DNA from: Fidelibacterota bacterium UBA2986
GTDB taxonomy: Bacteria; Fidelibacterota; Marinisomatia; Marinisomatales; AB-629-J13
Assembly (NCBI GenBank): GCA_002346675.1
Contig: DEAI01000003.1
Span: 18,190-61,434 of the forward strand
Direction: 5' to 3'
DNA: 43,245 nucleotides
Numbering within the stretch: the stretch's first letter is position 1; each line of letters starts with the position of its first letter. Shown here piece after piece: positions 8,467 to 18,248 of the stretch. A model generated the notes under the pieces. It made no database searches. It saw nothing but the letters and a program-made list of their open reading frames with translations, and was not told the origin of the DNA. Position numbers and translations under genes: made by a program.

Positions 8467-10242
8467 ATGTTAAAAGCCGAAAATATTATTCAGCTCGGTC
8501 AGCTGAGAGTAGTGAGAGGGGTTTTGCTGTTTTTATTTTTCATATTAATTGCTAGGTATTTCCAAATCCAAATTCTTAACCATGATATTTATCATAAAAA
8601 GGCGGAGGGGAACCGAATACGTGCCATATCTTTACCAGCTCCTCGAGGGCTTATATTAGATCGAGATGAAAATATATTGGTTGATAATTATCCCACATTT
8701 ATTCTCTCAGCGATTCCTATAGAGTTTAATGATAAAGAAAAAAAGATTGGTTTAATATCTGATTTAATGGGAATCTCAACTGATATTATGGAGATAAATT
8801 ACTCCAATTATTATAGAAATAAATTTCTACCAGTTAGATTGGCCAAAAATCTTAGCTTCAAACAATTGAGTATATTGGAAGAAAATAAAACAAGTTTAGG
8901 TGGAACATATTATGGAAAACTACCAAAAAGATTTTATACTGATCACTTAAATGGAATTCACTTTTTAGGCTATGTTGGAGAAATAAACCGTAAAAAAATA
9001 AATCAATTAAGAGATTCGCATTCTTACACTATAGGTGACTTTATAGGTTGGAGTGGTATTGAAAAATACTATGAAGAATTATTAATTGGAGAAAAAGGTA
9101 TAGACTTTTTTGAAGTAAATGCCATAGGTGAAATTGTTGAGAATTTATCAGATAAAACTGTACAGCCAGTTCCGGGTAGTAATTTAAAGTTATCTATTCA
9201 TTCAAAATTGCAAAAATCAATGGAACAATTAATGAAAGATAATAGTGGTTCTGTTTTGATCTCTAATGCGTATACTGGAGAAATCTTATCCTATGTAAGT
9301 TCACCTGATCTATCAACTAAAAAATTATCTGGCGGGACTACGCAAAAAGATTGGGAGAAAATAATAGCTGATTCAGATACCCCATTATTAGATAGAAACA
9401 CTTCTGGGCTATATCCCCCTGGATCGATTTTTAAACTGATAACCCTTTTCCCACTTTTAGAAGAAAATAAAATTTATTCATCGTGGGAAACAAATTGTGG
9501 TGGTACATATAGTTTTGGAGACAGAGTATTTAACTGCTGGAAGGAAGGTGGGCATGGAACGGTAAATATGGAAAATGCTGTAGCTCAATCCTGCAATATA
9601 TATTTTTATCAAGCGGTACAGTCTCTAACTCTAGAAAAATGGAGTGGAACATGTAGAAACCTTGGTTTTGGATATAAAACTGAAATTGATCTACCCGAAG
9701 AAAAAACTGGATTAATTCCTGACCGACAATATTTAAATAATAAACATGGAAAATGGGGCTGGTCAAGGGGGGCTATGTTAAATTTAGCTCTAGGGCAAGG
9801 TGAAATACTGGTAACTCCAATTCAACTTCTACAGTTTGCAAACATAGTTGCGACAAATGGTAAAACAAATAAATTACATTTTCGTTTAGGTAACACTTCT
9901 GAGCTTTTGTTATCTGAGTCTTATTCAGATAAAACTTGGAGATTAATTCAAAAATTTATTCGGTCAACTATTACTCATTCAAAGGGAACTGGTAAATTGG
10001 CTGATCCTCATATAAGAGATCTATATATATCAGGAAAAACAGGAACGGCTCAAAACCCGCATGGTGAACCGCACGCCTGGTTTTTTGGTTTTGGAAAGTA
10101 TAAGGAAGAAATTCTTTCAGTTGTTGTTCTTATTGAAAACGGGGGACATGGTGGTGAAGTATCAGCACCAATAGCGAGACAAGCTTTTGAGATTTATTTT
10201 TCAGATAAAATTCAAGCACATTTAAGTCATGCAATTAATTAA
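8467..10242 (+). CDS. mrdA: penicillin-binding protein 2 (elongation-specific transpeptidase)
   Basis: Class B PBP that cross-links peptidoglycan during side-wall growth together with RodA. It has a single membrane anchor (about residues 17-35), then the N-terminal dimerisation domain with the conserved APRGLILDRDENILVDN. The transpeptidase domain has all three motifs: Ser320 in GSIFK (SxxK), SCN at 375-377 (SxN), and KTG at 524-526 within SGKTGTAQ. Its length of 591 residues is typical. It starts directly after the mreD stop and overlaps rodA by 14 bases. Confidence 0.97.
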   Translation: MLKAENIIQLGQLRVVRGVLLFLFFILIARYFQIQILNHDIYHKKAEGNRIRAISLPAPRGLILDRDENILVDNYPTFILSAIPIEFNDKEKKIGLISDLMGISTDIMEINYSNYYRNKFLPVRLAKNLSFKQLSILEENKTSLGGTYYGKLPKRFYTDHLNGIHFLGYVGEINRKKINQLRDSHSYTIGDFIGWSGIEKYYEELLIGEKGIDFFEVNAIGEIVENLSDKTVQPVPGSNLKLSIHSKLQKSMEQLMKDNSGSVLISNAYTGEILSYVSSPDLSTKKLSGGTTQKDWEKIIADSDTPLLDRNTSGLYPPGSIFKLITLFPLLEENKIYSSWETNCGGTYSFGDRVFNCWKEGGHGTVNMENAVAQSCNIYFYQAVQSLTLEKWSGTCRNLGFGYKTEIDLPEEKTGLIPDRQYLNNKHGKWGWSRGAMLNLALGQGEILVTPIQLLQFANIVATNGKTNKLHFRLGNTSELLLSESYSDKTWRLIQKFIRSTITHSKGTGKLADPHIRDLYISGKTGTAQNPHGEPHAWFFGFGKYKEEILSVVVLIENGGHGGEVSAPIARQAFEIYFSDKIQAHLSHAIN

Positions 10243-11449
10243 AAAATTTCAAGATGCAAATTTAATACTAATTGGAATCGCTTTATCTTTATTTATAATT
10301 GGACTAGTGGGGCTTTCTAGTATTGCTGTTCATCATGAATATTTGAATAAAACCAGCCCATTTATAAAACAGAGCATTTTTTTACTGCCTGGGATTATTT
10401 TATTTTTTATAATGTTTTATATGCCTAAACCATTTTATCACAAATCTGCATATTGGATTTATGGATTTAGTATTTTGAGTGTTTCAATACCATTTATAGG
10501 TAAAACGATTGCAGGTACATACAGATGGTTAGATTTTGGATTTATAGGAATTCAGCCATCAGAATATGCTAAGTGGATTGTTGTTATAGTGTTGGCTAGA
10601 TATCTATCAGATAATAATTTGAATTTAAAAAAGATGGTTACCCTTATAATTCCCATTTTATTAGCGCTAATTCCAGCAACTATTGTACTTAGACAACCGG
10701 ACCTGGGTTCTGCAATTATTATATTATCTCCGCTAATACCAATGATATATTGGTCAGGTGTGAGACCTTATTTCATTTTTCTTTTGATAGCTCCTCTCAT
10801 TAGTATACTGACTGCATTCCATCCTTTATCTTTCACTGTCTGGGGAATTCTTATGTTAGTAATATTTTATATCTCTCAACCAACTTTAGTAAGTGGAGTA
10901 ATATCTTATTTTTCTTATTTGCTTCTTGGGCTATTGTCTCCTTGGTTATGGAGTTTGCTTAACACATATCAACAAAGGAGAATAATTACAATGTTTAACC
11001 CCGAATTAGACCCACTTGGCTCTGCCTACCAGGTAATACAAAGTCAAACTGCCATTGGAGCAGGTGGGTTTTGGGGAAAAGGATGGGGGCAGGGGACTCA
11101 GACCCATCTCAAGTTTCTCCCTGTTCAGGAATCTGATTTTATAATTTCAGTTTTAGGAGAAGAACTGGGATTTGGATTTTTAATGATTTTATTTATTTTA
11201 TTTGCATTTTTAATTTATGGTATTGTGCAGCTAGCCTATGAATCTAATGACCGGTTTTCGAGTTTGGTATTAATTGGTATTGGTACAATATTATTTTCTC
11301 ATTTTTTTGTTAATACAGCTATGGCAGTAGGATTGACCCCGGTGAAGGGACTTCCTCTCCCCTTTATTTCGGCAGGTGGTTCATTTTTACTTTCTTGTTT
11401 TATGATGCTTGGGTTGATCGTAAATATGGGTCGGAATACATTTGAGTAA
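10229..11449 (+). CDS. rodA: rod-shape-determining protein RodA (SEDS glycosyltransferase)
   Basis: SEDS-family peptidoglycan glycan-strand polymerase working with PBP2. It has 406 residues and about ten membrane segments. Visible motifs include YRWLDFGFIGIQPSEYAKW, the RQPDLGSAI segment, QQRRIITMFNPELDPLGSAYQ, GAGGFWGKGWGQGTQ, ESDFIISVLGEELGF, and the terminal GLPLPFISAGGS. These are hallmark SEDS sequences. Pairing with the upstream PBP2 indicates RodA rather than FtsW. Confidence 0.97.
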   Translation: MQLIKKFQDANLILIGIALSLFIIGLVGLSSIAVHHEYLNKTSPFIKQSIFLLPGIILFFIMFYMPKPFYHKSAYWIYGFSILSVSIPFIGKTIAGTYRWLDFGFIGIQPSEYAKWIVVIVLARYLSDNNLNLKKMVTLIIPILLALIPATIVLRQPDLGSAIIILSPLIPMIYWSGVRPYFIFLLIAPLISILTAFHPLSFTVWGILMLVIFYISQPTLVSGVISYFSYLLLGLLSPWLWSLLNTYQQRRIITMFNPELDPLGSAYQVIQSQTAIGAGGFWGKGWGQGTQTHLKFLPVQESDFIISVLGEELGFGFLMILFILFAFLIYGIVQLAYESNDRFSSLVLIGIGTILFSHFFVNTAMAVGLTPVKGLPLPFISAGGSFLLSCFMMLGLIVNMGRNTFE

Positions 11450-11461
11450 CTCTTTATTAGT

Positions 11462-12310
11462 TTGAATATACTTTTATTGGGAAGTAAATTCAGCATCGGG
11501 ATTTATCTCTTTAAATATACTTTGTCAAATTCGTTTCTATTTAGTCTAAACTTTGTTGTTTTCTCCTTTTTTATTGGGCAAGCTTTATCCCAAACTAATA
11601 ATGAAAAAGAGCTTAAGCGATTAATTGCTAAAATCGATCGAGTAACAGTACGAATTGATTCGCTGTACAATCAAAATGGACCATTGATTCCATCTTTAAA
11701 AACTTCGCTGAAGGAAAATACACTATCTCAGGAACAACTAGATTCTTTAAATGATAATATTGTAAATAAAATTAATAGCTTGAATGTGAGAATCAATATT
11801 TTGGAAGATAAAACGAACTATATAGAGAACAAATTACTTACTTTATCAAACACATATAATGAATTGTCATCTTTAGATAATCAAGAGGAAAAGAAAAAAC
11901 CTTTAAAAAAAATCACTCCTGAAATATTTAAACAAAAGTATAATGAAAGTCTGCAATATTATAAAAATGGTGAATTTGATTTAGCTGCTTTTGGATTCAA
12001 ATTGCTTGTAGATGATGATCCACTAAATCCTTTAGCTGATAATAGCCAATATTGGCTTGGGGAATGTTATTATTCAAAGATGGACTTTAAAATGGCTATA
12101 TCTGAATTTGAAAAAGTAAAGTCTTTTTCAGGCACTGATAAAGATGATGATGCTCAGTTAAAGATTGGAATGTCTTATATTGCTATGGAAAACAAGGAAA
12201 AAGCAAAAGACCACTTTGAAAATTTTCTTTCTTTATATCCCGATAGTGAATACACAATTATAGTACAAGAATTAGTACAAGAATCGTTAATGCAAATAAC
12301 TCTGGAATAA
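11462..12310 (+). CDS. YbgF/CpoB-like exported TPR protein
   Basis: A 282-residue protein with a signal peptide ending near ALSQ (about residue 44). A charged coiled-coil region (about 50-130) follows, then C-terminal tetratricopeptide repeats such as ESLQYYKNGEFDLAAFGF and AQLKIGMSYIAMENKEKAK. This layout matches CpoB/YbgF, which in Proteobacteria coordinates peptidoglycan synthesis with outer-membrane constriction. No tol or pal genes are nearby; here it follows rodA, which keeps the cell-wall theme. The start is uncertain: TTG 11462 or TTG 11522, the latter giving a shorter signal peptide. No ATG is available. Confidence 0.8.
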   Translation: MNILLLGSKFSIGIYLFKYTLSNSFLFSLNFVVFSFFIGQALSQTNNEKELKRLIAKIDRVTVRIDSLYNQNGPLIPSLKTSLKENTLSQEQLDSLNDNIVNKINSLNVRINILEDKTNYIENKLLTLSNTYNELSSLDNQEEKKKPLKKITPEIFKQKYNESLQYYKNGEFDLAAFGFKLLVDDDPLNPLADNSQYWLGECYYSKMDFKMAISEFEKVKSFSGTDKDDDAQLKIGMSYIAMENKEKAKDHFENFLSLYPDSEYTIIVQELVQESLMQITLE

Positions 12311-12312
12311 TT

Positions 12313-13137
12313 ATGAAACTCTTCTTTTTAACAACTGAAATTACACCATTTACCTTGCCTTCGTTTTTGGGAGACTATTCTGCAAAAGTGTCCTTATTAC
12401 TTCAGGGGAAAGGACATGATTTACGTACCATGATTCCTAAATATGGATATATTAGTGAAAGGAAATATATTCTTAGAGAAGTAATTAGATTAAGAGAAAT
12501 ACCATTTAAATTCCAAGGTGATGATCAGTGGACATCTGCAAAAAGTGCTTTTATTCCTAAGACACGTGTTCAGGTATATTTTTTAGAACATACTGAATGG
12601 TTTAAACCTCTTTCTAATTTATTATACAAAGCTAAAAATGGTAGAATCCTTTCAGATAATGATGAAAGATATTCTTATTTTTCCTGTGCAGCACTCGCGA
12701 TTTTACCCCATCTGTTTTGGAAACCTGATATGTATTTGTGTCATGGATGGCAATCAAGTATAGTACCCATCTTATATCACCAAAAGTATAAAGATATAGT
12801 ATCAAAAAATATTAATTACAAAAAAATAAAAATGGTATATATTATTGATTCAATGAATAAATTTTGCGACTTTAAAAGTAAAACCTATGACTCTGTCGGA
12901 CTTGAGTTGCCAAAATATTTAGATGGTGATATTGTAAGTTCGCATGATCCCGCTATTCATTTTGCAGATAAGGTCATTATTTTTAATCCTCCAAAATCTT
13001 CACTTGTTGAAAATATTATGAAACTTAAAAGTGCTAAAAAACATAAAAGTAAAATATCGGTTATTGATTTGGATGATATGGAGTCACCAGACTATTTTAC
13101 TATTTCTGATCAACTTAATGAAGTTATAACTTCATAA
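12313..13137 (+). CDS. short GT5 (glycogen/starch synthase N-terminal domain)-like protein
   Basis: 274 residues resembling only the N-terminal Rossmann domain of glycogen/starch synthase, a family that normally has about 480. Family-like segments are FFLTTEITPF, RTMIPKYGYISERK, DNDERYSYFS and CHGWQSSIVPILY. The nucleotide-sugar-binding motif expected after EITPF (KxGGLGD) reads LPSFLGD here, so the lysine and both glycines are gone. There is no C-terminal half and no remnant of one before the next gene, so this is not a recent truncation. As I recall, similar short GT5-like proteins are common in Bacteroidota beside a DUF4270 lipoprotein. It is probably not a glycogen synthase; its role is unknown. 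Confidence 0.8.
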   Translation: MKLFFLTTEITPFTLPSFLGDYSAKVSLLLQGKGHDLRTMIPKYGYISERKYILREVIRLREIPFKFQGDDQWTSAKSAFIPKTRVQVYFLEHTEWFKPLSNLLYKAKNGRILSDNDERYSYFSCAALAILPHLFWKPDMYLCHGWQSSIVPILYHQKYKDIVSKNINYKKIKMVYIIDSMNKFCDFKSKTYDSVGLELPKYLDGDIVSSHDPAIHFADKVIIFNPPKSSLVENIMKLKSAKKHKSKISVIDLDDMESPDYFTISDQLNEVITS

Positions 13138-13164
13138 TACTATTGTATATATTGGGTCTACTAC

Positions 13165-14382
13165 ATGATTTATACTCTTTTAAAATGCATTGCTTTGGGG
13201 ATAGTTGTCTCAACCCAATTTTTATCCTGTACAGATAAAAATCAACCTATAAATAGCTCAAACATTGATGGAAATTTTGAGTTCCACTCAATGATAATAA
13301 ATGGCAATCTCACTGGATTCTCTTATAAAACCACTCCAAAAATAGGAGACCATGGCTATTTATATTCTGGGATAAAAAATAATTACAACTGTGATAATAA
13401 TTTGTTAGATTTTACAGCATATTATGCTCAAAGTGCATATCCAGAAATTATCGCAAATCCTGATACTGTAGATAGTATACGATTGACTATGTTCTTAGCA
13501 GATACATTACTGAGTTTTACTCCTGATATTAGTCTATACTATCTCAATAATAATAATAATGATTCAATTTTTAATGAGAATGATACATTTTATGATAACT
13601 TTAACCTATCAAATCTTAATATATTAGAGCTGGGTAATTTGAATTTAAATCCCATTGATACTTTGAGTAACATCTTATCAATAGAATTAGTTATAAATGA
13701 TCCACCGATAATAGAAGAGTTATTATCATTTTCAGAGGACACTTCCAAGTGTTTTATGACCTCTCAAACATCAGCAACTGATCATTTAAAAATTTATAGC
13801 AGTGAGTCTAATGTTAAACCGCAACTGTTTGTTTATTATACAATTACAGATAGTAGTGATTCAAGTTTTTCAGAGTCTTTTTCGCTACCAATTGTACAGG
13901 ATTTAACGTTAATTGAAATACCTGATTTTGATAATCTTTCTCAAGACTCCCTTTATATTGGAGGTAGTTTGTTTGAATCGGTTTTAAAGTTCGATTTGAG
14001 TCCATTTTCAGAAATACCTGCTCAATTTGTACTAAAGGAAGATTCCTATCTTATTTTGAATTCAATGAATATTGACGCATCCTCAGCTATAAATATTTTG
14101 GCATACCCACTGACAGATAGTCTAAATCAAATTGATAATTTTTCAGAATGGTATGATGATGTTCCTGTTGACAAAACAACTTATATGCCAATCTTCTATG
14201 AAGATGGAAAATTAAAGATTAGGATACAATCGTATTTACAGTATGTCATTAATGGAGAGATTGATCATTTTGGTATCAGCCTTAAAAGTAGTGTAAATAA
14301 TGATCCATTTAGTAAATTTTCTATTGAAGATCCTGACTCTGGCTTTTCCGAGATAACAATTGAATATGTTTCAGGTATTTAA
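13165..14382 (+). CDS. predicted lipoprotein, possibly DUF4270-like
   Basis: A 405-residue exported protein. The N-terminal hydrophobic segment (about residues 4-21) ends in FLSC with Cys22, a plausible lipid-attachment site, followed by a polar TDKNQ stretch. The mature part is rich in Asn, Asp, Ser and beta-forming residues, with repeated DSIRLTM-like strands, and lacks recognisable catalytic motifs. I do not firmly recognise the family. Its position directly after a short GT5-like gene recalls the DUF4270 lipoproteins of Bacteroidota. The 3' end overlaps the next gene by 17 bases. Confidence 0.65.
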   Translation: MIYTLLKCIALGIVVSTQFLSCTDKNQPINSSNIDGNFEFHSMIINGNLTGFSYKTTPKIGDHGYLYSGIKNNYNCDNNLLDFTAYYAQSAYPEIIANPDTVDSIRLTMFLADTLLSFTPDISLYYLNNNNNDSIFNENDTFYDNFNLSNLNILELGNLNLNPIDTLSNILSIELVINDPPIIEELLSFSEDTSKCFMTSQTSATDHLKIYSSESNVKPQLFVYYTITDSSDSSFSESFSLPIVQDLTLIEIPDFDNLSQDSLYIGGSLFESVLKFDLSPFSEIPAQFVLKEDSYLILNSMNIDASSAINILAYPLTDSLNQIDNFSEWYDDVPVDKTTYMPIFYEDGKLKIRIQSYLQYVINGEIDHFGISLKSSVNNDPFSKFSIEDPDSGFSEITIEYVSGI

Positions 14383-15640
14383 AGTATTTTCTGTTACCCT
14401 TTTTTGGATTACGTTTGCATACTCACAAAGTATGTTAAACAGCCTGGGAATGGGTAACCCGGGACTTTATAAAGATGTAGCTTCTGCCGGTTTGTCTTCA
14501 TCTGGCTTGATACCTGGATATAGAAATGATATATCAATAATGAATCCTTCTACTTGGGCATCTTCAAGATATACTCTTTTCTCAAGTACGCTAAATGGGG
14601 TCTCACGTTTTATACACAGTGAAAATATTGAAAATCAACACTCAAATTTAAACTGGATGGCTTTTATAGTTCCTTTTAAAGATAACTATGCATTTGGAAT
14701 TGGATTCTTTCCCTATACTGATTTTAACATTAAGTACAATAGTGGAGAACAGCTTTCTAGTAAAAATGAAAATACTTTTTTGGGGACCGAAGCTTTGTAT
14801 TATTCTGGAGGGGTATCTTCACTAAGATTTGCGTTCGGATTTCCCCTAAAGTCCTTTGGAAAGGGAGGTTGGGCACTAGATTTATTATTTGGTTCCATGA
14901 GATCACAAAAATCTATAGAAATTGATGATGAAACTTATATTGTCAACCGGAGAAAGATGATAAACGGAATTGAATCAAAGCTATTTTTGTCCTCTAATGA
15001 ATTTATTATTTTATCCTATAGATTAAATCTATTTTTAAATTTAGGATTCACCTTTAGAAATTTTACAGCAGAAGTTTTATCTTATCAGCCATTTATTGAT
15101 ATAAATAATAATAGTATCCATGATATCTCTCTCATAGACTTCCCTGGAATTGATAGATCTCAACCCCCCACATCTACTCACTATAATAACTTTTATAGAC
15201 CAATAGATATAAATCTGGGTATTAGAATGAAGTCGAAGTCAGATTTATATTATTTTAATGAATGGGGTATATGGAAAAATAATAAAAAAAGCGGTAATGA
15301 GTTATTTGATTTTGGAGATGCAATTAGCACTAAATTCTCTTTTAGTCAGGGGCTGATAAGATATTCAAAAGAATTTCCGCAAAATATATTAGATAAATTT
15401 TATTGGAGAACTGGATACTCAATATCACAATTAGAATTTCAAAATAATTTCAGATTAGTTGATCAAATAGATCTATCCTTTGGACTGGGCCTACCTTTTG
15501 GAAAATATGGAAATCAAATTGATATTGCATATGTCTATACAAAATTAAATGGCGGTTATTTAATTAATGAATCTGTGAATTCTGTACAAATAGGACTCAC
15601 TATTGGAGATATTTGGTTTGTTAAAAGGAGAAATAGATAA
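14366..15640 (+). CDS. outer-membrane beta-barrel protein
   Basis: 425 residues starting at ATG 14366 (TTG 14360 is two codons upstream). A signal peptide ends near AYSQ (about residue 20). Then comes SLGMGNPGLYKDVASAGLSS and a NPSTWASS segment resembling the start of PorV- or FadL-like barrels (G-A-G-x-A and NPA-type motifs). Alternating hydrophobic and aromatic strands run to the C-terminus. No transport motif can be named. It is translationally coupled to the upstream lipoprotein and 0 bases from the downstream TPR lipoprotein, so the three may work as an envelope unit. Confidence 0.72.
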   Translation: MFQVFKVFSVTLFWITFAYSQSMLNSLGMGNPGLYKDVASAGLSSSGLIPGYRNDISIMNPSTWASSRYTLFSSTLNGVSRFIHSENIENQHSNLNWMAFIVPFKDNYAFGIGFFPYTDFNIKYNSGEQLSSKNENTFLGTEALYYSGGVSSLRFAFGFPLKSFGKGGWALDLLFGSMRSQKSIEIDDETYIVNRRKMINGIESKLFLSSNEFIILSYRLNLFLNLGFTFRNFTAEVLSYQPFIDINNNSIHDISLIDFPGIDRSQPPTSTHYNNFYRPIDINLGIRMKSKSDLYYFNEWGIWKNNKKSGNELFDFGDAISTKFSFSQGLIRYSKEFPQNILDKFYWRTGYSISQLEFQNNFRLVDQIDLSFGLGLPFGKYGNQIDIAYVYTKLNGGYLINESVNSVQIGLTIGDIWFVKRRNR

Positions 15641-16924
15641 ATGAGATATACGATGAATGGATGGTTAGTTTTCACAATGACCTTTTTCATTTTTTTTATT
15701 ACAATGTGTGTTCCACCATCACCTGACTCAGAAGATAATTTAGCGCAGGAAAAGGCAAAGCTTGATTCCTTAAGGAGGATTAAATGCCCCAGATTTATGA
15801 GTAGCGCAGCGGAATATTATAGGAATCGGAACTGGGAACAAACAGTGGATATGTATTCACAAATTATTGAGCTCGGCTGTGATGAGTATGATCCAGTTCT
15901 TGCGCCTCCGGAGGAGATATATCAATATTATGCGATTGGTCATGAGTATATGGGCCAATTTAGTGAAGCTGAAAAGGTAATTTTGAAAGGGCTTCAAAAG
16001 CTACCAAATAATGTAAACCTTAGAAAACGATTAGCATATTCATATAAAAAGCAGAAAAAAATGGATCTTTATATAAATGAAATGGAACGCATAGTTGACA
16101 TGACGGAAAATGATACAAAACTTATGATGGAGCTATCTAATGCTTATGGAGAGATTGAACAATATACAGATCAGGTTTTTATCCTAAAACGATTGTTGAA
16201 AATTGATTCTAACAATGAGATTGCACAAGGAGAGCTAGCATTAGCGTTAGAGAGAAGTGGAGAAGATCCACTAGAATTTATTAAAGAGCGTTTTGAAAAT
16301 AATCCAGATAATACATCCTATGGACTTGATTATGCAGACAGGCTTGTTAAGGATAGCCGTAACTCAGAAGCAATTCAAATTTTGAAAAAAGTTATTCGTA
16401 TTGATGATCAAAATAAAATTGCCTATCGAAAAATTGCTGAGCTTTATTATGAGGATGATAAACTGGAGAAAGCATCTGAGTCATATGAAGAACTATATTT
16501 ATTAGACCCAAGAGATTTAAAGACCACTATCAAAATATCAGATATTTATATTGAGTTGGAAAATTTTGATCAAGCCATAAAATGGGCAAAAAAGGCAGAA
16601 AAAATATCGCGTTCTTCAGGCGAAGCTATAAGTCAAATAGGAAAGGTATATTATAAAGGATTTCAATCCTGTCGAAGTGAAATGATTAGTTTAGATGATA
16701 GAATTGTTGCTTCTTTGGCATTCAATGAATTTGAAAAAGCAGGAGGAAAAGGATATAGAAGGGACTCAGGATCTATGAATTGGATGCAAGAAAATGAAGT
16801 ACTATTTGATAAAGCGAATTGGTTTATGTTGGACCCCGAATCAAAGAGGCGAGGATTTGTTAAGCCCACTTCTTCCTGTTATAACTGGGTAAAAGATAAG
16901 CTAAGAAAAGCTCCCGGATGGTAA
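15641..16924 (+). CDS. TPR-repeat protein, probable lipoprotein
   Basis: 427 residues. A strongly hydrophobic N-terminus (about 8-22) ends at Cys23 followed by VPPSPDS. This is probably a lipoprotein, although methionine at the position before Cys is unusual. At least six tetratricopeptide units follow, for example SAAEYYRNRNWEQTVDMYS, AYGEIEQYTDQVFILKRL and IAELYYEDDKLEKASES. The C-terminal 100 residues depart from the TPR pattern and contain conserved-looking WMQENEVLFDKANWFML. AAGGAG (15625-15630) sits ten bases before ATG 15641; a second ATG at 15653 is possible. It presumably mediates protein-protein contacts in the periplasm. Confidence 0.78.
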   Translation: MRYTMNGWLVFTMTFFIFFITMCVPPSPDSEDNLAQEKAKLDSLRRIKCPRFMSSAAEYYRNRNWEQTVDMYSQIIELGCDEYDPVLAPPEEIYQYYAIGHEYMGQFSEAEKVILKGLQKLPNNVNLRKRLAYSYKKQKKMDLYINEMERIVDMTENDTKLMMELSNAYGEIEQYTDQVFILKRLLKIDSNNEIAQGELALALERSGEDPLEFIKERFENNPDNTSYGLDYADRLVKDSRNSEAIQILKKVIRIDDQNKIAYRKIAELYYEDDKLEKASESYEELYLLDPRDLKTTIKISDIYIELENFDQAIKWAKKAEKISRSSGEAISQIGKVYYKGFQSCRSEMISLDDRIVASLAFNEFEKAGGKGYRRDSGSMNWMQENEVLFDKANWFMLDPESKRRGFVKPTSSCYNWVKDKLRKAPGW

Positions 16925-16925
16925 A

Positions 16926-18227
16926 TTGACATTTTTACAAAATTCAGATTCCACCATATATGAGATACTTCATAGTGAGTATGTAAGAGAAAGGGATACA
17001 CTTGAATTAATTGCCTCAGAAAATTTCACGAGCCCTTCAGTTATGGAAGCAGCTGGAGGAGTTATGACCAATAAATATGCAGAGGGATACCCTGGGAAAA
17101 GGTATTACGGAGGATGTGACCATGTGGATGAAGCAGAAATTTTAGCCCGAGAACGTGCTAAAACTCTTTTTGGAGCTGAATATGTTAATGTACAGCCTCA
17201 CTCAGGTTCTCAGGCAAATATGGCTGCTCTCATGACTTTTCTAAATACTGGGGACACTGTCCTAGGCTTGGATTTATCTCATGGAGGCCATTTGACACAT
17301 GGTAGCTCAGTAAACTTTTCCGGCCAGCTATATAATTTTGTTTCCTATCACGTTCTAGAAGAAACAGGGAGAGTAGATTTTAAAGAGGTAATGGAATTAG
17401 CAAAAGAACATAAACCCAAATTGATTATCTGTGGTGGAAGTGCTTACCCACGTTTTATTGAATTTGATAAGTTTAGAGAAATAGCAGATAAAACAGGATC
17501 CTTTCTTATGGCGGATATTGCCCATCCCGCAGGGCTTATAGCATCTGGTGTGCATCCTTCTCCTATATCTTTTTGTGATGTCATAACAACGACGACGCAT
17601 AAAACTCTTCGCGGACCTCGAGGTGGAATGATAATGATGGGAAAAGATGGAGAAAATCCATGGAACAAAATTGCACCAAAATCAGGGCGTGTTAAAAATA
17701 TATCTGAGCTGATTGATTCTATGGTCATGCCAGGGATTCAAGGCGGACCGCTAATGCATATTATCTCAGCTAAAGCAGTTGCCTTTGCTGAAGCTTTACG
17801 TCCTTCATTCAAAGTATATACAAAACAAATTGTTGCAAATGCAAAAACACTAGCCTCGACACTTACAAGTAAAGGCTATAAAATCATATCAGGTGGTACA
17901 GATACTCATGTGATATTGATTGATCTAACCAATAAAAATATAACAGGTAAAAGTGCTGAAAACTGTTTAGAAAAAGCTGGGATCACTGTGAATAAAAATA
18001 TGGTTCCATTTGATAAAAAAAGCCCCTTTATTACCAGCGGAATTAGAGTAGGTACACCTGCAGTTACAACGCGAGGTATGAAGGAGGCTCAAATGGAAAT
18101 TATTGCAGAAATGATCGACTCTATTATTATAGATTTTGAGAATGATAAAAAGATAAACAATATTAAAAATCAGGTTAAAGAGTTATGTAATGATTATCCC
18201 CTCTATAAGGATTTATTTACCACCTGA
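16926..18227 (+). CDS. glyA: serine hydroxymethyltransferase
   Basis: PLP enzyme interconverting serine and glycine while charging tetrahydrofolate with a one-carbon unit. 433 residues, full length. Family motifs: LELIASENFTSPSVMEA near the N-terminus, NKYAEGYPGKRYYGGC, SGSQANMA, and the PLP-lysine site TTTTHKTLRGPRGG with Lys226 forming the Schiff base. The only reasonable start is TTG 16926, which gives an N-terminus of normal length. It lies one base after the upstream stop. It is a housekeeping enzyme embedded in an envelope gene run. Confidence 0.97.
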   Translation: MTFLQNSDSTIYEILHSEYVRERDTLELIASENFTSPSVMEAAGGVMTNKYAEGYPGKRYYGGCDHVDEAEILARERAKTLFGAEYVNVQPHSGSQANMAALMTFLNTGDTVLGLDLSHGGHLTHGSSVNFSGQLYNFVSYHVLEETGRVDFKEVMELAKEHKPKLIICGGSAYPRFIEFDKFREIADKTGSFLMADIAHPAGLIASGVHPSPISFCDVITTTTHKTLRGPRGGMIMMGKDGENPWNKIAPKSGRVKNISELIDSMVMPGIQGGPLMHIISAKAVAFAEALRPSFKVYTKQIVANAKTLASTLTSKGYKIISGGTDTHVILIDLTNKNITGKSAENCLEKAGITVNKNMVPFDKKSPFITSGIRVGTPAVTTRGMKEAQMEIIAEMIDSIIIDFENDKKINNIKNQVKELCNDYPLYKDLFTT

Positions 18228-18248
18228 TCATAAACTAAATTTTATTAT

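Noticed and set aside
12313..13164. Frameshifted or truncated glycogen synthase
   Set aside because: There is no remnant of the C-terminal domain before the next gene, and the substrate motif is already lost, so a stable short family fits better than recent decay.
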